A stretch of DNA of 64,000 bases from Isoperla grammatica (GCA_945910005.1 OX246741.1:7958611-8022610), one strand, 5' to 3'; positions 1 to 11,631 are shown, numbered from the stretch's first letter. Made by a program: numbers and translations. The notes: a model not told the origin generated them from the letters alone.

Positions 1-3000
1 GGCTTAAGCGCGTACAAGTTAAGTTTAGTTAAGGCACTGTGTCGTAGTATGGGCACGAACCTTGTTCTAAGAGGAAGACGCTACGTCAAGTCACATGACC
101 CGTGTATTATTACTTCCGGGTATACACGTTGGGAGTGGGTCTTCTTAAGGCTTAAGCGCGTACAAGTTAAGTTTAGTTAAGGCACTGTGTCGTAGTATGG
201 GCACGAACCTTGTTCTAAGAGGAAGACGCTACGTCAAGTCACGTGGCCCGTGTATTATTACTTCCGGGTATACACGTTGGGAGTGGGTCTCCTTAAGGCT
301 GAAGCGCGTACAAGTTAAGTTTAGTTAAGGCACTGTGTCGTAGTATGGGCATGAACCTTGTTCTAAGAGGAAGACGCTACGTCAAGTCACATGACCCGTG
401 TATTATTACTTCCGGGTATACACGTTGGGAGTGGGTCTCCTTAAGGCCTAAGCGCGTACAAGTTAAGTTTAGTTAAGGCACTGTGTCGTAGTATGGGCAC
501 GAACCTTGTTCTAAGAGGAAGACGCTACGTCAAGTCACGTGACCCGTGTATTATTACTTCCGGGTATAAACGTTGGGAGTGGGTCTCCTTAAGGCTTAAG
601 CGCGTACAAGTTAAGTTTAGTTAAGGCACTGTGTCGTAGTATGGGCAAGAACCTTGTTCTAAGAGGAAGACGCTACGTCAAGTCACGTGACCCGTGTATT
701 ATTACTTCCGGGTATAAACGTTGGGAGTGGGTCTCCTTAAGACTTAAGCGCGTACAAGTTAAGTTTAGTTAAGGCACTGTGTCGTACTATGGGCACGAAC
801 CTTGTTCTAAGAGGAAGACGCCACGTCAAGTCACGTGACCCGTGTATTATTACTTCCGGGTATAAACGTTGGGAGTGGGTCTCCTTAAGGCTTAAGCGCG
901 TACAAGTTAAGTTTAGTTAAGGCACTGTGTCGTAGTATGAGCATGAACCTTGTTCTAAGAGGAAGACGCTACGTCAAGTCACGTGACCCGTGTATTATTA
1001 CTTCCTGGTATACACGTTGGGAGTGGGTCTCCTTAAGGCTTAAGCGCGTACAAGTTAAGTTCAGTTAAGACACTGTGTCGTAGTATGAGCACGAACCTTG
1101 TTCTAAGAGGAAGACGCTACGTCAAGTCACATGACCCGTGTATTATTACTTCCTGGTATACACGTTGGGAGTGGGTCTCCTTAAGGCTGAAGCGCGTACA
1201 AGTTAAGTTTAGTTAAGGCACTGTGTCGTAGTATGGGCACGAACCTTGTTCTAAGAGGAAGACGCTACGTCAAGTCACATGACCCGTGTATTATTACTTC
1301 CGGGTATACACGTTGGGAGTGGGTCTCCTTAAGGCTTAAGCGCGTACAAGTTAAGTTTAGTTAAGGCACTGTGTCGTAGTATGGGCACGAACCTTGTTCT
1401 AAGAGGAAGACGCTACGTCAAGTCACATGACCCGTGTATTATTACTTCCGGTATACACGTTGGGAGTGGGTCTCCTTAAGGCTTAAGCGCGTACAAGTTA
1501 AGTTTAGTTAAGGCACTGTGTCGTAGTATGGGCACGAACATTGTTCTAAGAGGAAGACGCTACGTCAAGTCACGTGACCCGTGTATTATTACTTCCGGGT
1601 ATAAACTTTGGGAGTGGGTCTCCTTAAGGCTTAAGCGCGTACAAGTTAAGTTTAGTTAAGGCACTGTGTCGTAGTATGGGCAAGAACCTTGTTCTAAGAG
1701 GAAGACGCTACGTCAAGTCACGTGACCCGTGTATTATTACTTCCGGGTATAAACGTTGGGAGTGGGTCTCCTTAAGGCTTAAGCGCGTACAAGTTAAGTT
1801 TAGTTAAGGCACTGTGTCGTAGTATGGGCACGTACCTTGTTCTAAGAGGAAGACGCTACGTCAAGTCACATGACCCGTGTATTATTACTTCCGGGTATAA
1901 ACTTTGGGAGTGGGTCTCCTTAAGGCTTAAGCGCGTACAAGTTAAGTTTAGTTAAGGCACTGTGTCGTAGTATGGGCAAGAACCTTGTTCTAAGAGGAAG
2001 ACGCTACGTCAAGTCACGTGACCCGTGTATTATTACTTCCGGGTATAAACGTTGGGAGTGGGTCTCCTTAAGGCTTAAGCGCGTACAAGTTAAGTTTAGT
2101 TAAGGCACTGTGTCGTAGTATGGGCACGAACATTGTTCTAAGAGGAAGACGCTACGTCAAGTCACGTGACCCGTGTATTATTACTTCCGGGTATAAACTT
2201 TGGGAGTGGGTCTCCTTAAGGCTTAAGCGCGTACAAGTTAAGTTTAGTTAAGGCACTGTGTCGTAGTATGGGCAAGAACCTTGTTCTAAGAGGAAGACGC
2301 TACGTCAAGTCACGTGACCCGTGTATTATTACTTCCGGGTATAAACGTTGGGAGTGGGTCTCCTTAAGGCTTAAGCGCGTACAAGTTAAGTTTAGTTAAG
2401 GCACTGTGTCGTAGTATGGGCACGTACCTTGTTCTAAGAGGAAGACGCTACGTCAAGTCACATGACCCGTGTATTATTACTTCCGGGTATAAACGTTGGG
2501 AGTGGGTCTCCTTAAGGCTTAAGCGCGTACAAGTTAAGTTCAGTTAAGGCACTGTGTCGTACTATGGGCACGAACCTTGTTCTAAGAGCAAGACGCTACG
2601 TCAAGTCACGTGACCCGTGTATTATTACTTCCGGGTATACACGTTGGGAGTGGGTCTCCTTAAGGCTTAAGCGCGTACAAGTTAAGTTAAGTTAAGGCAC
2701 TGTGTCGTAGTATGGGCACGTACCTTGTTCTAAGAGGAAGACGCTACGTCAAGTCACGTGGCCCGTGTATTATTACTTTCGGGTATACACGTTGGGAGTG
2801 GGTCTCCTTAAGGCTTAAGCGCGTACAAGTTAAGTTAAGTTAAGGCACTGTGTCGTAGTATGGGCAAGAACCTTGTTCTAAGAGGAAGACGCTACGTCAA
2901 GTCACATGACCCGTGTATTATTACTTCCGGGTATACACGTTGGGAGTGGGTCTCCTTAAGGCTTAAGCGCGTACAAGTTAAGTTTAGTTAAGGCACTGTG

Positions 3001-4629
3001 TCGTAGTATGAGCACGAACCTTGTTCTAAGAGGAAGACGCTACGTCAAGTCACATGACCCGTGTATTATTACTTCCGGTATACACGTTGGGAGTGGGTCT
3101 CCTTAAGGCTTAAGCGCGTACAAGTTAAGTTTAGTTAAGGCACTGTGTCGTAGTATGGGCACGAACCTTGTTCTAAGAGGAAGACGCTACGTCAAGTCAC
3201 GTGGCCCGTGTATTATTACTTCCGGGTATACACGTTGGGAGTGGGTCTCCTTAAGGCTTAAGCGCGTACAAGTTAAGTTAAGTTAAGGCACTGTGTCGTA
3301 GTATGGGCACGTACCTTGTTCTAAGAGGAAGACGCTACGTCAAGTCACGTGGCCCGTGTATTATTACTTCCGGGTATACACGTTGGGAGTGGGTCTCCTT
3401 AAGGCTTAAGCGCGTACAAGTTAAGTTTAGTTAAGGCACTGTGTCGTAGTATGGGCAAGAACCTTGTTCTAAGAGGAAGACGCTACGTCAAGTCACATGA
3501 CCCGTGTATTATTACTTCCGGGTATACACGTTGGGAGTGGGTCTCCTTAAGGCTTAAGCGCGTACAAGTTAAGTTTAGTTAAGGCACTGTGTCGTAGTAT
3601 GGGCACGAACCTTGTTCTAAGAGGAAGACGCTACGTCAAGTCACGTGACCCGTGTATTATTACTTCCTGGTATACACGTTGGGAGTGGGTCTCCTTAAGG
3701 CTTAAGCGCGTACAAGCTAAGTTTAGTTAAGGCACTGTGTCGTAGTATGGGCACGTACCTTGTTCTAAGAGGAAGACGCTACGTCAAGTCACGTGACCCG
3801 TGTATTATTACTTCCTGGTATACACGTTGGGAGTGGGTCTCCTTAAGGCTTAAGCGCGTACAAGCTAAGTTTAGTTAAGGCACTGTGTCGTAGTATGGGC
3901 ACGTACCTTGTTCTAAGAGGAAGACGCTACGTCAAGTCACGTGACCCGTGTATTATTACTTCCGGTATACACGTTGGGAGTGGGTCTCCTTAAGGCTTAA
4001 GCGCGTACAAGTTAAGTTTAGTTAAGGCACTGTGTCGTAGTATGGGCACGAACGTTGTTCTAAGAGGAAGACGCTACGTCAAGTCACGTGACCCGTGTAT
4101 TATTACTTCCGGGTATACACGTTGGGAGTGGGTCTCCTTAAGGCTTAAGCGCGTACAAGCTAAGTTTAGTTAAGGCACTGTGTCGTAGTATGGGCACGAA
4201 CCTTGTTCTAAGAGGAAGACGCTACGTCAAGTCACATGACCCGTGTATTATTACTTCCTGGTATACACGTTGGGAGTGGGTCTCCTTAAGGCCTAAGCGC
4301 GTACAAGTTAAGTTCAGTTAAGGCACTGTGTCGTAGTATGGGCACGAACCTTGTTCTAAGAGGAAGACGCTACGTCAAGTCACATGACCCGTGTATTATT
4401 ACTTCCGGGTATACACGTTGGGAGTGGGTCTCCTTAAGGCTTAAGCGCGTACAAGTTAAGTTTAGTTAAGGCACTGTGTCGTAGTATGGGCACGAACCTT
4501 GTTCTAAGAGGAAGACGCTACGTCAAGTCACGTGGCCCGTGTATTATTACTTCCGGTATACACGTTGGGAGTGGGTCTCCTTAAGGCTTAAGCGCGTACA
4601 AGTTAAGTTAAGTTAAGGCACTGTGTCGT
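1..4629. repeat. 148-bp satellite array, 31 units plus partial
   Basis: A head-to-tail array whose units begin GGCTTAAGCGCGTAC at 1, 149, 297 and so on to 4585. Most units are 148 bp; a few are 147 bp because one G is lost in the TTCCGGG stretch. Units differ at a small set of recurring positions (for example GGGCACGAACC, GGGCAAGAACC or GGGCACGTACC; CACGTGACC, CACATGACC or CACGTGGCC; TACACGTTGG, TAAACGTTGG or TAAACTTTGG). The last unit breaks off near 4629, while the left side reaches the window edge, so the true array is longer. Unit length is close to one nucleosome, which is common for satellites. No coding potential was seen. Confidence 0.97.
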
Positions 4630-6197
4630 AATACGGGCGCGAAAGCTAGTTATGCCATTTAGTATGTAAAGCCAGCACGCGCGTGCTTTAGTAATTTTGT
4701 TGAGCCCTAAACGTTTTTGTAAATGAAGGGAATCGTGACCGACATTTTGATAGGCGTTTCGTAATGGCGCCGATGCCGTCATTGCTATTTGACCCCATTG
4801 ACACTTATTTGGTTTTTATTGCTGTAAATTCTCTCAAAATATGCCCGAAAGTAACATTGTCGTACATTTGTGTGTAGGCCTATTTCTGTTATATGTCACT
4901 TTAAAACGTCATTGTTTTCTTTACTATATTATTTTTGTAAATAATTTTTAATTAATATAACAATTTTCTTCCTCCAATCATTATTGTATTGTTCATGTTC
5001 ACTTTTCTGTGATGGTTGATCGTTTTGTTGTTATTATCTTTTTCTATTTTATTGTGTTTAGTGTTTTTCTTATAGGTTTATTATTAACTGTGTAGCTTTA
5101 TTGATTCATTTCTTTTGTAAATCAGTTTTCTGAGTGAATACGATAGACATTAAGAAATAAATAAATAGTCATAGAACCAACTTGATCCGTGATGTTTTCG
5201 ACTGTGCGTATTATTGACTGAGAATGTGGGATTGATAAAAAGTTGAAAACAGTAAAAAGAAACATTTATACTGATAAAAACAAAAAACACATTTTTTTCA
5301 GTTTGCAATATTAAATCGTTTGTTATGTCTCTCGTTTCTAAGACGTTTTCAAAGTCACCGTTTCCATATATGTCGGAGTAAGTTCAATTTCCGAAGTTAT
5401 AAAAACCCATCTCAAACCGGAAATTGATTCCTAGACTTTCTGCATTGCATTCAAGCATGAAGCCACAGGACCAATGAGTCACACGAGATAATGAACGTAA
5501 TTATGTTGATGTAGGAAGACTGATGAGTGATGAGGTGAGTGGATTCGTTGGGTTTAGACGTCACGGTTTTAAAATGATTTTTACCTTACTTACTTGTAAT
5601 TAACAAATGTTTTGATTGAATGTCTTTGAACATTTTAATTAAAACGACCATGTAATTATGAAAGTGTTTGGAAAAATTTGTATTAAAAAAAAAGCAAAGA
5701 AAAAAAACAAAATGGAAATACATCAAATAATATTTAATCAATGTTGATTTGTTTTTCTCTCTTGTGCAAAAGTAATATTGTTCAGCAATATTTTGAAAAC
5801 CTATCCTTTGTGTCTTACGTCGACAATCACGTTTTTTTTGTTTTGCACTCTGAAAGTAAATTGCAAATTTCTTTTATCTTCAAAACGAGACGAAAAGTAC
5901 ACAGACGTTTGAATTTCGTTTAGGAATATAACCGAGGCAAAGGCTTAAAGCACTTGGCAGATTAAAAATATACAGTAGTGCAATGTCTCGTCTGTGTTCG
6001 ACTTCCATTGTGAAGAACATTTCAAAGAACGATGCAGATTGCGATTTGTCTGTATAAAACTTAAACTACTGTCATACTGAAATAATCACCTTACATGAAT
6101 GTGTAACCATTTCTGTAGAGTTACTATGAAGATGGCTATGAAACATTTCAAATCGACAAAACACCAGATATGTGCTAGCCCTATGTTGCTGCTTAAC
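4630..6197. other. AT-rich non-coding DNA after the satellite
   Basis: The first ~120 bases are comparatively GC-rich and carry a small GCACGCGCGTGC palindrome near 4675. The rest is T-rich with many stops in all frames. A 60-codon frame at 5741-5923 has no exon-like composition or splice context. No gene or repeat recognised. Confidence 0.6.
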
Positions 6198-6428
6198 TGA
6201 AAAGTATGAAGGACACTTACTTCTGAAGTCTGAAAAGTATGAGGTAGACTTACTTTTGAAGGCTGAACAGTATGAAGGACACTTACTTCTGAAGGCTGAA
6301 AAGTATGAAGGACACTTACTTCTGAAGGCTGAAAAGTATGAAGGACACTTACTTCTGAAGGCTGAAAAGTATGGAGAACACTTACTTCTGAAGGCTGAAA
6401 AGTATGAAGGACACTTACTTCTGAAGGC
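6198..6428 (+). repeat. 33-bp minisatellite, seven units
   Basis: Seven tandem 33-bp units (core GAAGGACACTTACTTCTGAA) fill 231 bases. Because 33 is a multiple of three, one frame stays open from 6172 to 6450 and would encode repeats of an 11-residue block resembling KYEGHLLLKAE. Units 1 and 2 are the most diverged; units 3 to 5 and 7 are almost identical. The frame begins just upstream and stops right after the array, with no splice sites or flanking coding sequence that I can see, so an array that happens to be open is likelier than a gene. Confidence 0.9.
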
Positions 6429-6429
6429 G

Positions 6430-6448
6430 TTTGGTGGAGGTGCCGGGT
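6430..6448 (-). other. 19-base tRNA-3'-end-like motif, copy 1
   Basis: Reads TTTGGTGGAGGTGCCGGGT on the plus strand. Its complement ends in CCACCA like a mature tRNA-Ala 3' end with the added CCA. The same 19 bases recur at 35856, 55712 and 62517 with unrelated flanks. Here it directly follows the 33-bp minisatellite. Confidence 0.6.
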
Positions 6449-6649
6449 AGGATATGAGTTTATAATCTATTGATTATTTTATTGGTAAATTAGAAAACAA
6501 AATCACTAGTAATTCAATAATACTCCTTTACATCGTGTTTGGATAAACATTGACTTCCAGCTCACGACAGGATGTACGATGCAATGCGCAAATCGCAATT
6601 ACCCAATCGGTTTCATAAGTCATTGTTATAAAATACTCTTAGTTGAACC

Positions 6650-7329
6650 TTAAAGGAATAGTCAGATGAAAAACTAAAGAACTACCATTTGTAGATGTCC
6701 ACCCTCAAATATGGAAAACATGACTAAACGATATCATACTTTAAAAGCAGGCGGTTAAAAAATTAAAGAAAACGCGATTTTTTGGCTTGGTGCTACCAAG
6801 TAGCACCGAGCAACTTTCCTAATGGTAATTCCCATTTACAAAAATTGTTGCCTCGAGATAGTAAAACCACCGCTAAAATAGGGCACTTATCAAAAATCGA
6901 TCAGGAGGTTTAATGTGCATCGTTTCTCTACCGATAACATGCTTCTTAGTACGAACGTGTACTTCTACAAAATGCCTTGCAATTAATTTGTTTGTGATTT
7001 CATGTGTAGAAAAGTTGCAATCTGTTTTGAGCGGCACTGTCCGCAGTCGCCGAGTGTTTCGCGGAGCGCTGGCTGGACTCGTATTACACAATGAGTGCTC
7101 TGTCTATCAGGCAGGCGTTAGCGACCTCGGAACCGATACAGCTGTACTACGCTTTAGAAGAAAAATGCAGCAGATCGGACGGAGTCAATCAATTAGAATA
7201 GCTGAATGTTCACTATTTTTTTTCTTGCGTTGAAGCAACCTATATCAATTGTACTTTACACATAACTGATTTTCATGCACTTATGACTCATTGGTAATTT
7301 TCTAGTTCTCCATCTGACTATTCCTTTAA
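6650..7329. mobile_element. TTAA-flanked non-autonomous DNA transposon (~672 bp)
   Basis: TTAA at 6650-6653 is followed by AGGAATAGTCAGATG. At the right end CATCTGACTATTCCT is followed by TTAA at 7326-7329. The terminal inverted repeats stay similar for about 30 bases. Insertion at a duplicated TTAA is the habit of piggyBac-type transposases, so a piggyBac-like non-autonomous element is the best guess; no transposase is present. The right half is distinctly GC-richer and contains an open frame at 7031-7201 (listed separately). A short hairpin GGTGCTACCAAGTAGCACC lies near 6789. Confidence 0.65.
7031..7201 (+). CDS. 57-codon coding-like frame inside the TTAA element
   Basis: After a TGA at 7028-7030 the frame stays open to a TAG at 7199-7201. 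A possible start codon at 7091 would give a 36-residue product. Composition is unlike the surroundings: Glu, Arg, Ala, Tyr and Ser codons with G/C third positions, as in FAERWLDSYYTM followed by SALSIRQALATSEP. An AG at 7028-7031 could serve as a splice acceptor, making this a captured last exon. I do not recognise the protein. It may equally be a fossil piece of the original transposon or a chance GC-rich frame. Confidence 0.25.
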   Translation, partial: AALSAVAECFAERWLDSYYTMSALSIRQALATSEPIQLYYALEEKCSRSDGVNQLE

Positions 7330-8512
7330 AAGCAAGATGTAGTCCTGGGTCGACAAACGCGGTGTTTTGCTGATAGTAGAGCTCGTTCCACTTTTGGTTT
7401 GAAATAATACCCAACCCTCGTCGCAATCGGCCTAGATAGATTACGAGCCTCTTCGCCTCAACGTCAATAGTTATACACCAAGGCCTTGCGGAAGCTCATA
7501 TTCACGGGGGTTTAAACAAACCAGGCAATCTCCATTCATATTCAAAGCCTCGTTCTTTGTTTTGTTTATTATAACGTCAACAGTCTACGAAGCTATTTCA
7601 CTAATTTCCCAGTAAGACCATTTTAAACCACATGAGAGCATGGGATTGAACGTAAGCGTTTCTGATTTACTCCTCTTCGAAGGATGCAATATCGGAACCT
7701 CACTCACTCACTATGGAAGTCGTGAGCTCCGTCATTGTTTCAGAGGCTATTGTTCGGAATCATCACGTGGAACTAATACCAACGTTGAAAACTAGAAATT
7801 CTTCGTGTTCAAATCCCTCCTGTGTTCTATTCGCTGTATTATTTTATTGTGGTTTTCTTTGACCTTATTCACCTAGCATGGATGCGGAAATATTGTATAT
7901 AAGAAGAAAAAAGAGAAACTGTAGAACGAACTAGTATTTTGATTGGTTTTATCTGAAGAGAGATTCGTTCTGTCTGTACTGCTTTACCGTATTGGTATTG
8001 CAGTCGGATTTTTATATCTCATTCTGTACTCGGTTATTGCACAACTTCAACAGATCGATAATGAAACAATGATCGTTACTTATCGTGAAAGATAATTTAC
8101 AATGAAAGAGCTTCTTATCGGAACGGTTATCAAACCAACCCCGTTCATTCTTTCGTACACATCCTTATCACCACTATTTAAATTAACACGCGTGCTTATT
8201 CAGCATTCCGTTGTTCATGTCTACACTTTGAACGAAAGATTTTATCACAATATAGCACGGATTTAACAATCTACATGATTATCGCCGACTCATTTGCATA
8301 GGTAAAAAAACTCGAACATTTCTCTTCCGGGTTAGTTTTAGTTTTTATCTTTCTCCGCTTAATTTAGATAAGTTCCAATAGGATAAATAGATAGATCCTA
8401 CTTTGCATATTCGCTAATTTTATACATTTAGATCAACTCGTATCGTTTCGCGTTCGAGTTTATTTATTCCTTTCAGTACAGATCGCCCGCGGAATAGAGA
8501 GAAATAGAGATG
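7330..8512. other. AT-rich stretch without recognisable genes
   Basis: Short frames only. A GC-neutral patch at 7360-7520 contains no long open frame. The last part runs into purine-rich sequence that becomes the GA microsatellite. Confidence 0.5.
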
Positions 8513-8604
<92 letters not shown>

Positions 8605-8727
8605 TAGATAATGGTCTTTATTGAAGGCGGGATTAAGGCCAGCTAGGCCTTATCTTCCATCCAACCTTTTAGCAAATAATACATTTTGATACAGACAATA
8701 AACAACAGACAGTAGTACAATAATATT

Positions 8728-8787
<60 letters not shown>
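8513..8787. repeat. Two GA microsatellites around a possible retroelement tail
   Basis: A (GA)n run of about 90 bp at 8513-8602 turns into GATA repeats. About 130 bp of unique-looking sequence follows, then a second (GA)n run at 8732-8787. The segment between starts AATGGTCTTTATTGAAGGC, and the GATA tail in front of it resembles the simple-repeat tail of a LINE or SINE read on the minus strand. That link is an inference. Confidence 0.8.
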
Positions 8788-8790
<3 letters not shown>

Positions 8791-9111
8791 CGCGAGTATG
8801 AAGATGCTGCTTGTTGTTGTAACGTACTATCCACCTCATTTCCCTTTCATTAGACTAGATTCAGGTCAGACCGTGGAGCAGAGATAGCGCCACGGTCGCC
8901 TCGGCACGTACACGCGGGATCACGTGATGCGCGTGTTTTCGCTTGGACGAGATTCAGGGTAGATAGTTGAATGAAGCGCTATTTTGATCTTCAACGTGGT
9001 AGAAATGTACTGTAAAGATGTGGGCTCCAATTTTGGTGCAAGATCTAATCTTCAAAGGATACTAATTTTACCACAGAGCAGCACTTACACGCGCGTTAAC
9101 TCCTCAGAAAA

Positions 9112-9357
9112 CTAATCAATCGTAAATTTCAATAGAGAACCACAGATTTTTCCTGCGTTGCAAAATCTATACAACGATGACTGACCATACGCCGGGAGCC
9201 GATCGAGAATGTACGAATGACCGCTACTGCACTGAATGTAGAAACGTGACAACCCTGCAGGTGGATAATATGAGGGGTGTATGCCCGCCGGACCCCACTT
9301 ATTCTGCCTCAGTGGAGAGCGGCATATCCCGCCTGCACCTAAATTGAAGTCTCCGTC
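9112..9357 (-). pseudogene. Possible decayed chitin-binding (CBM14-like) exon
   Basis: The minus strand is open from about 9357 to a TAG at 9112-9114. Mid-frame it reads HPSYYPP, then SRFYIQCSSGHSYILD, then a proline, which resembles the FYxCxxG core of peritrophin-type chitin-binding domains. Where the family has further cysteines, this frame has Leu and Arg. Neighbouring frames supply G-C-H just before the core and S-H-R-C after it, as if small indels had shifted the frame. That is why I call it a remnant and not a working exon. The opposite strand is also open (9177-9347, 56 residues with four cysteines from an ATG), so strand assignment is uncertain. Confidence 0.3.
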
Positions 9358-9778
9358 TTACGTATGGATATGTTTAATCGTATCACAGTTAAGGAAATGA
9401 GAAGAGCATTTTGTGAATTAGGACGAATAAGTTGCAATGTATGGTGATGTAAATGATTATACGAAAACACTACACAAAAAAAAAAGAAAAAATATGAAGT
9501 CAGATAAATGAAATGAGCCATCTTGTTATAACGAATTCTTCATTTTTAAAATTCTCCAATATAATGATGTATTTTAAATCCGATTTGTTAAGGAATCTCA
9601 TCTTGTGAGAATCTCATCTCTCATGTGCGTATATTATTATTGAAGAAAGAGTTGTTGACGGCAAATACCGTTGCACGGTTACCATCGCCTAGGGCGCCAA
9701 CCAACAGCTTGGGCACGAAAATCGCGGCGAAATGAAACCCGCCGTGATGAAATGGGAACAGCGTTTCTCCCTCCCCCT

Positions 9779-9794
9779 CCCCCCCCCCCCCCCC
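9779..9794. repeat. Poly-C tract, 16 C
   Basis: Uninterrupted C run preceded by a CT-rich stretch (CTCCCTCCCCCT). One of several unusually long G/C homopolymers in this AT-rich window. Confidence 0.95.
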
Positions 9795-9894
9795 GGCGCT
9801 TTGCACTCGACAGGATACACGTTGTTCTGTATAAAAGCAGCCACCGAGCGAGGGAGAGAATATTGCCCTAAATAGAGTGGCCTATACAGCATCG

Positions 9895-11049
9895 CGCCAT
9901 GTCAAGTCCATTACCATGAACGGTGTACAGCACGGTTAGGGAGTTGAATGACCTATAAAAAGAGAGTGGAGACAACAAGAAATAAAAGCTTATAGTGAGA
10001 AAATAGTCGTCGGTGTGCACCAATATGGAGTGAACTGTTAAAAGCCTTTGCTGTACTGTGCTGTTTTTAGAATAATGTCTGTGCTTTCGTTGTTATACTT
10101 TCCGGCTAGAAGCCACGTTGATTTCTTGCGTTTGTTATACGGTCTTATTTACCCTTGGTAGAAATGCGTTATTACTGAGTTCTATACTAAATATAAATGC
10201 ATTATTATTATTCCTTTATTCAATGTATTAATGAGATATACACTTGTTACATAACCTAGCAATTAGTAGTTTCTCTGACGAAAATAAAAGTGATTACTTT
10301 GTCGCTTAGAGCTATTGTTATTCACCTTATTCAGACATATCGAAAAAAAAACTCTTTCAAATGAATCATCACATGTTTTGATTCCCTTTAATCCGATCTC
10401 CTAGTTAGCCAACATACAACAAACAAATATACACACATGGCTATTGCTTTGTAAAATCCGCAGAATTTTCCTGATACGTGGTGAATATCACAAACGGCTT
10501 TCGTGGAAATTTATCCCCGTGTTCTTTTTCGACGCGCTCATGTTTTACAGCTAATGCAATTACCTACATTGTTCTCTCATAAATGTATTTTAGTTCGTCG
10601 GAATATCTCGCGGGGATTGTGGGACTGAACGGATTGTGAATGTATGATGCTAGAAAGAGATGAGCTCGAGCATATGACATCGATATTGTTAGCCAGTTTG
10701 GCTGAAATGGTATTGAGCTACGGATGCAAGGAGCTGTTAAACTGCAAATACTCCGGTCAAAATGATTTACACTGCTTCGGTTTATGAAGAAACGTTGTAA
10801 TAAATATTCGTTTTGAATTTTCTTAAACAACCTTGATTTGTCTATGCGATTTTTTAGTTTGTTTAACTTATATAAGTTAGTTCATTGTTTAACAAGCTAT
10901 ATTTTACAAATTCGTACACACATTTGCACACGTTAAAATACTTATTACATTATCAATTGAAAAGTCTATATAAATCAAAACAAAATTTCGACTTGTCACT
11001 GATCAAGGCGTCTAGCACAATCTAAATCATGATAATTTCAAATACTCAC
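9895..11049. other. AT-rich stretch without recognisable genes
   Basis: Only short frames. The minus-strand 88-codon frame at 10564-10830 has no splice context or family resemblance. A small palindromic AACTTATATAAGTTA lies near 10866. Confidence 0.5.
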
Positions 11050-11256
11050 GGTTAACTTCCAGATAATTTAAGCATTCTGCCCAAAGAGGTGGTTGGACTG
11101 AGATGCCACAATATGGGACTACACTAACTCGATTCTCGACTCCAGCAATCCGGCCTAAAAACGTGTGTACAACGCGATCTTTGAGATAAAAGCAATTCAC
11201 AGTCTCACTATATTTCTTCCCAACTATACAAACATCGTTATTTACCAAGGAAGACA
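11050..11256 (-). CDS. Exon-like frame B, unknown protein
   Basis: On the minus strand the frame is open for 68 codons and ends at a good donor, AACC|GTGAGT, at 11049/11050. The translation has balanced composition (for example GRIAGVENRVSVVPYCGISV, then QPPLWAECLNYLEVN). The only acceptor compatible with the frame is TGCTGAG at 11257-11258, which lacks a strong pyrimidine tract. A stronger acceptor (TTTTTTTTTAG near 11272) would put stops in all three frames within about 12 codons. I recognise no domain. It lies in the same orientation as the arrestin exon and as frame A, but its phase does not join cleanly to frame A. Confidence 0.22.
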
Positions 11257-11349
11257 CTCAGCAGAAACGCTCTAAAAAAAAATTACATCCACTCGCACAG
11301 TTATTCGAAATATTTGCTGGAAAACATCTAAAAATAAACGCGCACTTAC

Positions 11350-11623
11350 CAAAGATCTTACGTTTTGATTTGATCGTGATTTTTTTCTTGTAAGGCACGT
11401 GCCTGAACCGTTGTCGGACGGATCAAGTGCAGCATTGACTTCGACGTCTGTTGCGTGACATGTCGCCGGCAAAGCGGCTTTCCGTGTAGTATGTATTCCT
11501 CTACGAGCCTCGTCTGGTTGTTCGGCGGAGGCGGGCGGTAATTCCCTGGGTTTATTGGGTATTAAAGGCGCATTCAGTGTTTCGGAAAGACCTACGGTGT
11601 TTATGACATCGTTATCATCAACA
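11350..11623 (-). CDS. Exon-like frame A, unknown hydrophilic protein
   Basis: A 91-codon minus-strand frame lies between an acceptor (GGATCCAG at 11624-11631) and a consensus donor (TTTG|GTAAGT at 11344-11350). It enters in phase 2 and leaves in phase 0. No start codon is needed inside it. The product would be polar and disordered: acidic DDNDV near the start, a proline-rich patch (NKPRELPPASAEQPDEARRG), and a basic end (TRKKSRSNQNVRSL). G/C-ending codons are more common than in the surroundings. It is on the same strand as the arrestin exon, 640 bp downstream in gene sense. However, the arrestin exon ends in phase 0 and this one starts in phase 2, so they are not consecutive exons of one mRNA. 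Confidence 0.35.
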
Positions 11624-11631
11624 CTGGATCC

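Noticed and set aside
1..4629. CRISPR-like or coding interpretation of the 148-bp array
   Set aside because: Units are contiguous without variable spacers and contain stops; this is a eukaryotic satellite.
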